The notes under the pieces were generated by a model, which had not been told where the DNA came from, made no database searches, and saw only the letters and a program-made list of their open reading frames with translations. From Clavaria fumosa (lineage: Eukaryota > Basidiomycota > Agaricomycetes > Agaricales > Clavariaceae): DNA of 64,000 nt. Location of the stretch: the NCBI GenBank assembly GCA_951802425.1, contig OX637798.1:248001-312000 (forward strand), read 5' to 3'. Shown here piece by piece: positions 31,672-41,619 of the stretch (positions are counted from its first letter, which is position 1; every line of letters starts with the position of its first letter). The translations under genes were made by a program, and so were the position numbers.

Positions 31672-34600
31672 ATGGCTTCCTCACAAAACATGAAATCTCA
31701 GCAGTCATTCAACTCTGCTCAACTTCCCTGTACTGTTACAGGCTGCTGCCAGTGGTTCCGCAACCAGTCTGGGCTCACGCAGCATTTTCGCTCACAACAT
31801 AGTCATGATCATCGTCGACTCACCCAGCTGCCTGACCGCCATTCTCACCCTTCCTTGTCTCGTCGTGACATGGCCCAACCTCCGAGCGGTCATCTGGAAC
31901 CTTTGCTGTCTGATCAGTGCACTGATGATGTTGAACTACAGTTTCCTCTGTGGACCAGGTATGCTTATTTTCTTAGTTCATATAATTCTTATGACACTCA
32001 TGATGTCGCCAACAAAAGTCCTGATTTTGGTGGTCAACATCAGAGTAGGTTGCCTCTGGATTTGGAGCCGCAGACTCATGCCACGAGAGTCTACCAACGC
32101 TCAACGGTTCGTTTATGATTTACTTATGTAAACGTTACTCTGAGGTGTTCATAGGCCTTCCTTGCAGTCACATCGGTGATGATCTGCCACCAGATGCATC
32201 TCCACCTCCCAGCCCTGTAGATGGAGATAAAAGCAACTGGTCACCCTTCCGTAATCGGGTTGAATTTGAGTTGGCAGAATTGATCTATCAACGAAACCAG
32301 ATGCCCGCTGATCAGATTGATGACTTGATGGATCTGTGGGCTGCCTCTGCACTAAGATATGGATCTGACCCACCATTTGCTAACCAGCGCGACCTGTACA
32401 GTACGATCGATTCAATACCTCATGGGGATGTTGCTTGGCAAAGTTTCTCGATGGCGTATAATGGCATAAAACCTTCAGAAAGCGTCCCAGCTTGGATGGA
32501 ATCTGCATATGACATATGGTTTAGAGATCCGCTTCTCATTACACAAAATATGCTTTCAAACACGAACTACAATGGCAAGATTGATTATGCCCCTTATCGT
32601 GCATATGATTGTGATGGAAACCGCGAGTATGAAGATTTTATGTCAGGAGACTGGGCCTGGCAGCAGGCAGTATGTCATGAGTTCTATCCCGACTATCTTC
32701 TGCTGATGCGTTCACTTACACGACGGACAAATAGCTGTCCAGTCGTTGCGCCACATGTCATGTCCATTTATGTGCCAGTTACCTGACCAGTTAGTTGACC
32801 AGTCGCCTGGACATGTCACATGTTATGCGTTACATATCGCGCGAATCGCTCGCCCTGACGGCAGGCCTGCACTTAGCAGCCCAATACTGCAAGAACAACA
32901 ATGAGTAAGTGCCCCAACTCTGCCTCTGCCTCTGCAACCAACACAACCACAATTGCAGACCCGCCCGTGAGCAATGCCCACCGCCAGCACTTTGCCAAGT
33001 CGACCGAGCGTTCGGACCTCGAGCATGCTTCAATTTCTGCAGCTTGTTCACATCTCTAGGCCCATGTTGATCAAAGGTGCTGTCCAGACATGACTTGGTG
33101 TTTGACTGTTGCCACTGACTCTTGGCAAGGTTTCAAACTGCCTGCTCTTGCGAAATGGACTGACAAATATATTGTTGAACTTATGGGAGACCGCTCGGTA
33201 ACGGTGGCGGTGACACCGGACAGGTGAGGATTTCGTGGAACCTTTTGTGGAGTTGACGGCACGTGCAGGTCACCATCCGGAGGGCGGCTTGGGGATACAA
33301 CGGCAGCACCTGAGCCCAACACCGCCCACGCCATCTGAGCCCATGCCGATGGCACGGTGCTTCTTGCGCGGCAGAGGTGGCGGAAGCAGTAGCAGCGCAG
33401 GTGCCGGCGGTGATTTTGACGGGACCCGGTGCACACCTACGCGGACGGCATCGTCGCTCCCGACAGCAATGCTCATGGGCGGCACATCGCTCATGTCGTC
33501 TTCCTCAACAACAAACCCGCCAGAACTGCTCCTCACACCCATGCCATCGTCACAGGAGGTTCAGCGCCTCGACTGGTTCTTCGGGCCCATGCGCCAGTGG
33601 ATGGGCAACACTGTGCTTTCGCACCGCGCGGGGTCCCATCGCTCTCGCCTGCGGTTGCAACGCTGGTTATGGCCATGGCTTTTGTGACGCCGATGATGCC
33701 CTCGGGCATGTGTGCCAACTGCATCCGGGTTATCGGCAACTGCATCTCTATCCTCGGCACTCTCGACCTCGCCCCCGGCTGTGGCGCTCATGCACCACCC
33801 GCCCATTGCCTCCTACACCACCAAGGAAGTGGCGAGCACAACGGCGGCACCCTTGAGAAACCGCCACAGCGAGGAGGAGGTGCTATGCAGCTCGCGTGTG
33901 GCACCGCTGCCAATAGGTCATGTTGCATACTATAACTGTCCATCTGGTACATTTGGCATTATTGCTGTTTTCAGCGCACTTGGCGGACTGCACATAATGC
34001 ACAAATTTACGCTAATTTAAAAGATGAATCTGAGGTAAGGCTTATATGGACAATCTTATAGTATATCATTAGGGCTACACAGCCACATTTTTGCATTGCA
34101 AAATATGTTATATTGGGGGAGATATAGGTGAATCTTCATTTTTGGTTACACAAACATATGTGATAAGTAACTCAGGAACAAGGCATCTGATAGACATGGT
34201 TATGAGAGCAAAAATGGTGTACATTAGGAAGGGCTAGGCAGCCCCATATGTATAAGAAAGGATTAGTGACAAATAAGTACAAATATATGCATAACAAAAT
34301 GGTGCAGATTTTGTTAAGCCTATATTTGTACTTATTTGTCACTAATCCTTTTTTATACATATGGGGCTGCCTAGCCCTCCTAATGTACACCATTTTTGCT
34401 CTCATAACCATGTCTATCAGATGCCTTGTTCCTGAGTTACTTATCACATATGTTTGTGTAACCAAAAATGAAGATTCACCTATATCTCCCCCAATATAAC
34501 ATATTTTGCAGAGCAAAAATGTGGCTGTGTAGCCCTAATGATATACTATAAGATTGTCCATATAAGCCTTACCTCAGATTCATCTTTTAAATTAGCGTAA

Positions 34601-37600
34601 ATTTGTGCATCATGTGCAGTCCGCCAAGTGCGCTGAAAACAGCAATAAAGTAGGGACAATGATAGTTTGCAATTTGCATCGCAACCGGAAGTGATATGAC
34701 CACTTTGTTTGTATGTACTCATTGTATGTACTCCTAACATCTCTACAGACACATTGTGACTACTTTGTGCTAAGCATCAGTGAGATGTGCCACAAGTTGC
34801 TGGCGCTTTCCAACCATATCCTCATCCAACCAGTCTTCATCACCATAATCGGGCATTTCTTCATCTTCATCCAGATTCCATTCCTCCTCCTCCTCAGCCG
34901 CATCATCCAGCTCACCCTTGTCAGCCAGATGATATTTTGCCAAAATAGAACCTGCATACTTCTCCGCAAACCTCTTGTCACTGAGTCTTTCATCTGGAAC
35001 ACGGGCAAAGGCTTGAGTGGCATCTGGCAGGAGGGCAACTTTTGTAGTTGCAATGCGGCTTCGAAGTCGTGGTTGCAAGCTATTGAAGAAGTCTGGATCA
35101 TAGTAATCAATTGGCATTCCAAGGGGAAGGGCCAAGAATTCGGTGTTCTTCTGGTTTTCTGGGACAATGCGCACACGCTCACGCCATCTTTTTGATGGGT
35201 CCCGACGCGCATCTTCCTCCCTCTTCTTATCAAGTAGTCGGATCCAGACTTCCACCTCTGCTGAACGCTCTGGTCGCTTTTTGATGTGATAAACCTTTGA
35301 GCCATTTGGATCAGGCTCATCATCTGAAGTGGCTTTGGAGTCTACAAGATCACGGTAACGCTGCGGGTAATTATTCTCCTTGAGGAAGGCAAGATGAGCA
35401 CCAGCAAGCTAGACCAAGGAAATCATGTTAGTAATTGTACATCAAATTTGTAAATGAAGTACGCACTCGGGTGCGTCCACGATATTGAGGACTAGCCTCG
35501 ACTGCAGCTTTGACACTGCCAGGATTCCTACAATCCTTCTTGTAATGCAAATACAGGTAATGGTGTACGAAGTGATCATATAGACGGATCAACAGGGTCA
35601 TATCCTTCGCATATGTTGTATTTGGCTTCATGTGGGCATATGCATGCGAAACGAGAGCTTGTTTGAATGTGTCGAGCGCAATAACTCGGCAAGCCGCATT
35701 GTACAATGCATATGGAGTCTGGCGGAGATCAGGGCACCAGCAAATCAAACCAAACCTTGCAAGGCAGGCTTGTATGTACTCTAGCATGTGTTCTTCTACC
35801 TGACGAACTTGAATAGCAATCTGTCCACGGTCGGTAACGGAGACAGAGGAACCAATCTGCACCAGAGACAATGGGATAAGCAGTGGCCCTTCCCGACACT
35901 GGTAAAGGGATGTCTCTGTTGAGAAACGGTCCGCAAAGGTAACCAGTATTTCATTAGGAGGGTTTTTAGGGACCTCCTTCGGATCAAGGAGGCCCCAGAG
36001 AACACGGATATGAAGATTCATTGCTCTCTATCAATATTCATTTGTGAGTATGTTTTGGCAATCAGGAAACAGATGAGGAGATGCACCTGGAGCCCTCCGA
36101 CATCATTTGGCACCTCTGAGGGTAAGATACGGTGCAAATGGCTGGCCGGTTTCGCAACTGGCCGATCCTTCTTCGGTGTCACAGGGGATGGTGAACCCTC
36201 CCTGGTATTTGCATGGCTTCTTGGCAGCTTTTCAGCGGTTAAAGCCAGAGCTGTCGATGTTTTTTTGGCGGTAGGATGCTTTGATGATCGAAGGTTTCGC
36301 GCAGGGGCTGAGTCGGGAACTGGCACATGCAGGCGGCGACGGACTTGAGTACTGGCTGCGCCCTGTGTAGGAGGTGCCTCCGATGGCTCGCGGCTATAGA
36401 TTTGGGCTTCAGGTGAGTCCGTAGTTGACTCTTCCCCCATCGTCACAGTGTTCGAGTTCCTGAAGGGCATCAGGTGCAGCCAGATACCGGCTGAAAACAG
36501 ATAACATACCGGGACTTTGCAGCCTCAAGTTCATCAGACAAGACCTGAAGCTTGGCCTGGAAGGCCACCTCGTGAGCCTGGAACTCTTGCTCACGTCTCT
36601 GCCAAGCCTCATCACGAGCCTGGAGTTCCCGACGATAGGCTTGCTCAGTTTTGTTCATCTTGGATTGGACCATGTTTTCGAGTGCTGCCAAAAGCTGAGG
36701 ATCAATGGCCTCAAGAGAGCCAAGTATAGATGGTGGATAGGAGGGCTGGCCATTGGTCATTGAGGCAGAAAGCGGATGCAGGGCTTCAGTTGCAGAGGTC
36801 GGGCTACTGCGCGAGTCGTGACACGCGTGACAGGTTGTCACACAAAGTGACTGGTCAACTAACTGGTCAGGTAACTGGTCATGTAACTGGACATGACATG
36901 TGGCGCGGCGACTGGACAGCTATTTGTCCGTCGTGTTAGGATCAAATTGCTGAAGGCCCATGGGCAAACTCAGCCACCTTCGTACCTATCATCCTTGGTA
37001 GTGACAAAACCACTGTCTCCGTTGCCACTGGTCAAAATGAATATTATCCTTTATACATGTCCATTGGCAATGTCCATAACTCCATACGCCATGCTCATCG
37101 CAATGCGGTGATGCTCATTGCATTTTTAGCAATACCAAAAGGTTTGTCATATTTTGTGAAATACAGAAGGCTCATAGAGAATTTGTAGTCGGCAAAAAGT
37201 ATTCAAGTGCCCCAGCATTTCGAAAATTTCGCCGACAACTGTTTCACACCTCTCTCTCACATATATTGCAATCCCTTCGGCCAGGTATGACACAACCTGA
37301 AGTTTTGCAGTGTGCAGATGGACATTATCGTCGGATAATATTTGGGCTTGGGCCCTATATTGCTGACTATCCAGAACAAGTCCTTCTCGCATGTGTGGTT
37401 CAAGGCTGGTGCACAAGGTGAGGCTTATGGTCTGTCTCTCAGATTCATTACGAATTGACATGTACTCTATTTGACATAGGTGTACATCCCCTCCTCACGA
37501 TTTTGAGGGGCAGGGTTATGTGCATCGCAACCGGGAGCATACTGAAGCTCTTGTTGAGGAACTAGAACTTGGCAATTTGTGGGATGAGTATGGACTAGTC

Positions 37601-39343
37601 GGTGATCTTGTGGTACTGTCATCACTTTTGACAAGCTATTTGAGACTCACACATCATCCTAGCCTTTCACAAATGATTTTCCACGAGCAGACATTCATGA
37701 GCTTATGGCACCGGACTTACTTCATCAGTTGATAAAAGGGACATTCAAAGACCATCTCGTAGCCTGGGTAGAAGAATATCTTGTCAAAACTTATGGGCGA
37801 GCTCGGGCTGATAGTATTTTGGATGCGATAGATCATCGGTTAGTCTTTCATTTGCTGGCAGTCATATGACTGACTCAGACTATGCCCAGTATTGCCATAG
37901 TTGCACCTTTTGCCGGCCTGCGGCGATTTCCTCAAGGACGTGGCTTCAAGCAATGGACAGGAGACGATTCAAAGGCACTCATGAAGGTCTGTTTATCATT
38001 TATCCATTTCTGGTCGAGTTTTGACGGGATTTTCACAGGTCTACATCCCAGCCATCAAGAGTTATGTCCCTCGGGACATGGTGCGCACGTTTCGTGCATT
38101 TCTAGAGTTCTGCTATCTTGCCAGGCGCAACATTCATAACTCAAAGACCTTGATGGACTTGAGTGATGCGCTCAAGCGCTTCCATCTCTACCGCACAATC
38201 TTCGTTGCAACTGGTGTTCAGCTCAACTTTGCTCTACCACGGCAACATGCCATGCTCCACTACTTTCAACTCATTCGTATGTTTGGTGCTCCGAATGGTC
38301 TTTGCTCCTCAATAACGGAGTCCAAACACATCAAAGCTGTCAAAGAGCCATGGCGGCGGTCAAGCAAATTCAATGCTCTTGGCCAAATGCTGCTAACCAA
38401 CCAGCGGATGGATAAGCTTGCTTCTGCACGTATCTACTTCACAAGACACAAAATGCTAAATGGGACCTGTCTAGCCGAAGCATTAGCCACACAAGATGAC
38501 TTCACCGACCATCAGACTCCGCAGCCTTCCAACCGTGTTGCTCCCATGCCGTATGCCGAAGTAGATGACTTATGCGAAGAGGAAGGGGCTGTTTCTGGAC
38601 CGCCTGTTGATTCTCATGTTTATTTAGTGTGTACCATCCGTATGCTCTTTGTCTCCCAATTGTCCCCAGCTCATATCAAACTGATATCCTTGGAAGATCA
38701 CAGGTTGACTCTGGCAGAGCTGGCAGGAGAAGTCGGTCAACCCAGACTCTCAAGCCTTGTCAAGAAATTCTTACAAAGCCAGCTTCATCCTGATTCTGAT
38801 GATGCGTCTTCCTCCAATATCTCTCTGCCCACCTGTCTTGATATCTCTGTTTATCACTCTGCTGTGGCAACGTATTATGCCCCAAGTGATCTGAGTGGCA
38901 CAGGTGGCATGCATCGCGAACGCATTCATAGCAGGCCATCTTGGCGGCAAGGCCCTGCCCGACGTGATTGTGCCTTTGTCAATGCGAACCCAAACCTTCA
39001 AGGGATGCGTGGACTGGACGTGGTACGGGTACTGTCATTTTTTTCTTTTGAGTACCACGGCACCTTTTATCCTTGTGCCCTTGTCAATTGGTTTGGCTGT
39101 TCCAGTTCCGAGCCAGATGAGGACACTGGAATGTGGCAGGTGGAGCCAATATTAGGTTCCAATGGGGAGCCCTTCATCTCTGTCATTCATCTGGACTGCA
39201 TAGTCCGCGCAGCACATCTCATTGCAGTGTATGGTAATGAAGGTGTCCCAGAAAGTCTTACTCTTCATGATAGCCTTGACACATTTCAGTCATTCTATGT
39301 AAACAAATTTATTGATCACCATGCTTTTGAAATTGCTTCTTAG
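31672..39343 (+). CDS. Plavaka transposase (multi-exon, with a 4.2 kb element in one intron)
   Basis: Starts at ATG 31672 (MASSQNMKSQQSFNSAQLPC) with an N-terminal C2H2 finger (CTVTGCCQWFRNQSGLTQHF, RSQH). Family-typical blocks follow: FELAELIYQRNQMPADQIDD, PHGDVAWQSFSMAYNG, YDIWFRDPLL and YEDFMSGDWAWQQA. An intron runs 32670-36939 and holds the nested element. Downstream are SATFVPIILGSDKTTVSVAT, YYPLYMSIGN, FGLGPYIADYPEQVLLACVV, IHELMAPDLLHQLIKGTFKD, GLRRFPQGRGFKQWTGDDSK and FGAPNGLCSSITESKHIKAV. Several 45-60 bp introns join with correct phase. One junction near 37135 (AIPK to AHREF) needs an unusually short 25-bp intron or a frameshift. Otherwise no stop was seen, so the enzyme may still be expressible if the large intron is spliced. 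Confidence 0.8.
32880..33265 (+). pseudogene. JmjC-domain (JMJD7-like) gene fragment
   Basis: Plus-strand pieces read MLQFLQLVHISRPMLIKGAV (ending at a TGA), then WQGFKLPALAKWTDKYIVEL, MGDRSVTVAVTPDR and, after a donor-like GTGAGG, FVEPFVE. This matches the N-terminal part of JMJD7-type JmjC proteins (SRPVLIKGA...W...YL...VTVAVTP...FVEP). The iron-binding H-x-D region is not found. A captured or inherited host-gene fragment within the element is the likely explanation. Confidence 0.55.
33270..33940. other. GC-rich coding-like remnant, unidentified
   Basis: Long frames are open on both strands (for example 33429-33935 plus), and composition resembles the GC-rich host genes at 1-2.5 kb. No motif was recognised. 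It may be more captured host DNA following the JmjC fragment. Confidence 0.35.
33958..34650. repeat. Long inverted repeat (about 320-bp arms, fold-back element)
   Basis: The sequence from ATTGCTGTTTTCAGCGCAC leftmost to its inverse at the right end forms two near-identical arms (about 33960-34280 and 34310-34648) around a spacer of about 30 bp (ATGCATAACAAAATGGTGC region). Differences are few. It could be a fold-back MITE; transcripts across it would form a long hairpin RNA. Confidence 0.85.
34770..36760 (-). CDS. Cargo gene B of the nested element, function unknown
   Basis: Start chosen at ATG 36760 (MTNGQPSYPPSILGSLEAID). Exon 1 encodes a coiled-coil-like helix (MNKTEQAYRRELQARDEAWQ). A 50-bp intron joins it to a disordered basic exon (VRRRLHVPVPDSAPARNLRS). 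A globular exon follows (VLWGLLDPKEVPKNPPNEIL, DRGQIAIQVRQVEEHMLEYI, QTPYALYNAACRVIALDTFK), then the last exon with LAFLKENNYPQRYRDLVDS, FFNSLQPRLRSRIATTKVAL and an acidic tail ending DEDMVGKRQQLVAHLTDA. Frames are open across introns, so the gene looks intact. I recognise it as a recurrent unannotated Agaricomycete family but know no activity. Confidence 0.6.
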
Positions 39344-39657
39344 GCTTATTTTTTCAATAAGAGCATTGTTCCTTACCTACTCTACTTGTCCTGCTGATTT
39401 GTTGGCACTGGTGAGTCCATCACATCCTTTCCAAGATAACCTCCATACCACAAATACCTTATTCTGTAACAACTGTTTCTGTGTCACTATGTAGCTGCTT
39501 CTCTTGCTCAACTTAGGTCCCTTGATCACCTTGTACAATAAATATCTCTTGATTTGAGTGCTGGTCAAGTGGCAGGCAACATCTTGACTGTCTTGGCCAA
39601 CTTGATTTGACAATCAAGTTGGCCAAGATGAGTCAAGATGTTTGGAGGTTTCCTGAT

Positions 39658-40200
39658 GAAGGGTGTGAACGCCTGGCATTTCATGCATCGTCTGGGTTCG
39701 TGTATGCTTTTCCTGCCTTGTACCTTTTTTCCTTCGATGACTATGCCTTGACTAATCACTCGATTGGCATGTTGAGGGTTTCGGAAGGACATGAGGACGA
39801 AGGTGGTGCGCTGTCCGGGAAATCTGCGTGCAATGTCCTTGAGATACTTGGCCTCCACAATTTCTGCATGCGGGAAGTTGTTGTCCTGTTCTACAGTGGT
39901 GAGCGCATCCCTGGAGTCTGGGTCGAAGGTCACCAGGACGTATTTGAGAAGTACTTCACATCCTCTTTCTCAGATTTGGATCATGCCTTTGTAGTGATTG
40001 GCGAATGCTTGTCTTGTGTCATCTCACTGGAGCCATTGGGCGGCCTCTTCCGATGCTGTGGGGTATAGTATGGTTCCCTGTTGTAAAGGTTGTGCTCTGA
40101 CAAAGATCTGGTCGTGGTGCGGTTTTCCTTGAGCCTCTGCACCCATATTTTTGATGGTGTCGTTGGCCTTGTCGACTAGCTGGTGCTCTGTTGTGGTCTG
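39658..40200 (-). pseudogene. LINE ORF1 relic, first half
   Basis: Minus-strand, reading LVDKANDTIKNMGAEAQGKP, ASEEAAQWLQ, LLKYVLVTFDPDSRDAL, EIVEAKYLKDIARRFPGQRT and IHEPRRCMKCQAFTPF, then the Plavaka border. This is the N-terminal part of a Tad/I-like LINE ORF1 with its first zinc knuckle. TGA stops fall in QWLQ-stop-DD and MIQI-stop-ER, both positions where arginine fits. The second half is at 27956-28159. Confidence 0.75.
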
Positions 40201-41493
40201 GGTGGGTGGTTGCTGTCTGTCGATGTCAGCTCATGGTCTGGTATGGATTATTACCTGTCATGCTCTGTCTTGGGTTATTGCTATAGCTTCAGTGTGGCTG
40301 GGTTGGGGTTGTGTGGGGTGTGTTTGTTGAGGCCGTTGTGTGCCATTTCTTAGGGCATTCACATATGTTGTTGGTGCAGTTGGCATCGGGGGGGGGGGGG
40401 GGGGGGGGTTGAGTGCGGGTTGGTGTGATGACAGTGTGGGGTCTGGTGCCCTCTGGGACAGGGTGCAAATATTTCAGCTTAAACTGAACATGTGTTGAAG
40501 CTAAATACATGGACAGATAGCCAAGAGGTAGGGCTATCAGATGGTGTGTTTTACATGTTTGCTTATTGACCTGTTATTGAGATATTGCTGACATAATCCA
40601 AAAACACAAAACATCTGGACAGTTTTTTGGGTCACTGTATCCAAATGATGGCTTGTGCAATCGTGACTTCCAAGGCTCTGGAAATAATACTGGAGTGCTT
40701 ATGGGTCTATGTGACTCACATTTCATGCAAAATTTTAAATTCTGTGCAGTTCTGAATATGCTGAGTACTCTGTTCCTTCAGAACATTGCTAATGCAGCAG
40801 CATAGTTGGAACCATTATTAAAATAGTTCAGAAATGATGCAATTGAGCTAGTACAAATATTATACACATCAGGATTCAGGACAGGCAATGGAAAAGCTGG
40901 CATAGTCATCAATTCTCCAAATCTATTTGTGCTGGGGTGGTTGCACAGCCACAGTTACCTAGTTAGTCCACTCACATCCCATACTCCATGATTCAAGCTT
41001 CGTTTTGGTGAGATAAAATGTTCCTATAATATATTTGAGAATCCTTTAAGATAGATTTTCTTTATTTGGCCTCATTATTGAGATATGGCATGTACATGGG
41101 TCATATCTCAAGAATGAAACAAAATTAAAAAAATCAAGCTTGAAGGATTTGCTTAAATAATTATTTGGAACACTTTTTATACTCAAAGTTCTTTTGTATC
41201 TGGTCTGTGGAAGGCAGAACACCAGGTAGTGGAAAGTGGGTAATTTGGCAGCTGACTAATCTCGCTGGCTGTACAGTAGTACACGTACACAGAAAGTCTG
41301 GGGGGAGGAACGGTGCTGGGGCTTCGGCCTGGGCTCCTGTGAGTGGGGACTCGGGTGGAAGGATGACGTCCAACCTCCCAGCGACCACACTTGGCAGCAT
41401 CCAACCCCCCCCTCCTGGTCATAAGGAAACCTAAGGCCACAGCGAGAGGGCTGGGCATGACATTTGACAAAGAACAAAGCAGAGAAGGATCAA
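40201..41493. other. Non-coding stretch with a homopolymer
   Basis: No gene was recognised. It is AT-rich after 40.5 kb. Contains the poly-G run at 40388-40408. Confidence 0.5.
40388..40408. repeat. Poly-G run (21 bases)
   Basis: An uninterrupted run of G on the plus strand. Length in the assembly may be unreliable. Confidence 0.85.
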
Positions 41494-41598
41494 CTATGAC
41501 GAGGCAGCCAAGCGTGAAATTGAGCGGTGCAGAGTGGAGACGGGGTCATTGTTACTGTCCAAGGCATCCCCAATGAACAACGGGAGGATTTGCTCTAC
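41494..41598 (-). pseudogene. Tyrosine recombinase, C-terminal end (separated by KDZ insertion)
   Basis: Minus-strand frame VEQILPLFIGDALDSN, ending in RSISRLAAS and a TAG at 41494-41496. This is the usual tail after the catalytic tyrosine block (YWR..E.ILPLFIG) of fungal integrase-like proteins. It begins exactly at the left end of the KDZ element, and the rest of the gene lies at 58300-59742 in the same orientation. The block with the catalytic Tyr itself is missing from both halves. Confidence 0.75.
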
Positions 41599-41619
41599 CG
41601 CCGGAGATATCTGATTTTC

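Larger units (their letters stand above)
32719..36935. mobile_element. 4.2 kb TIR element inside a Plavaka transposase intron
   Basis: Inverted ends CACGACGGACAAATAGC (left) and GCTATTTGTCCGTCGTG (right), with similarity extending about 80 bp (CAGTTACCTGACCAGTTAGT in both arms). It is flanked by TTA (32716-32718 and 36936-36938). A CAC start with a 3-bp duplication again points to the CACTA/CMC group. The right TTA forms part of the intron's TTAG acceptor. It carries cargo gene B (minus), a JmjC gene fragment, unexplained GC-rich DNA and a long hairpin, but no transposase, so it would need one in trans. Confidence 0.8.
28160..39657 (+). mobile_element. Plavaka (CACTA/CMC-related) DNA transposon, 11.5 kb with a nested element
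   Basis: Inverted ends: left CATCAGGAAACCTCC, right GGAGGTTTCCTGAT, with a second matching block CTTGACYCATCTTG just inside. The flanks show GAA on both sides (28157-28159 and 39658-39660), and removing the element restores the LINE ORF1 frame exactly, so the borders are well supported. Subterminal CAAGTCAAG-type repeats lie in 28180-28340 and 39520-39640, as in CACTA-like elements. Cargo: a conserved-looking gene on the minus strand (28508-31509) and the transposase on the plus strand (31672-39343), divergently arranged. Subtracting the nested 4.2 kb element gives about 7.3 kb. Confidence 0.85.

Noticed and set aside
31639..32118. Treating the plus-strand ORFs at 31.6-32.8 kb and at 38.0-39.3 kb as separate genes
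   Set aside because: Family order of motifs and splice sites join them as one Plavaka transposase across the nested element.
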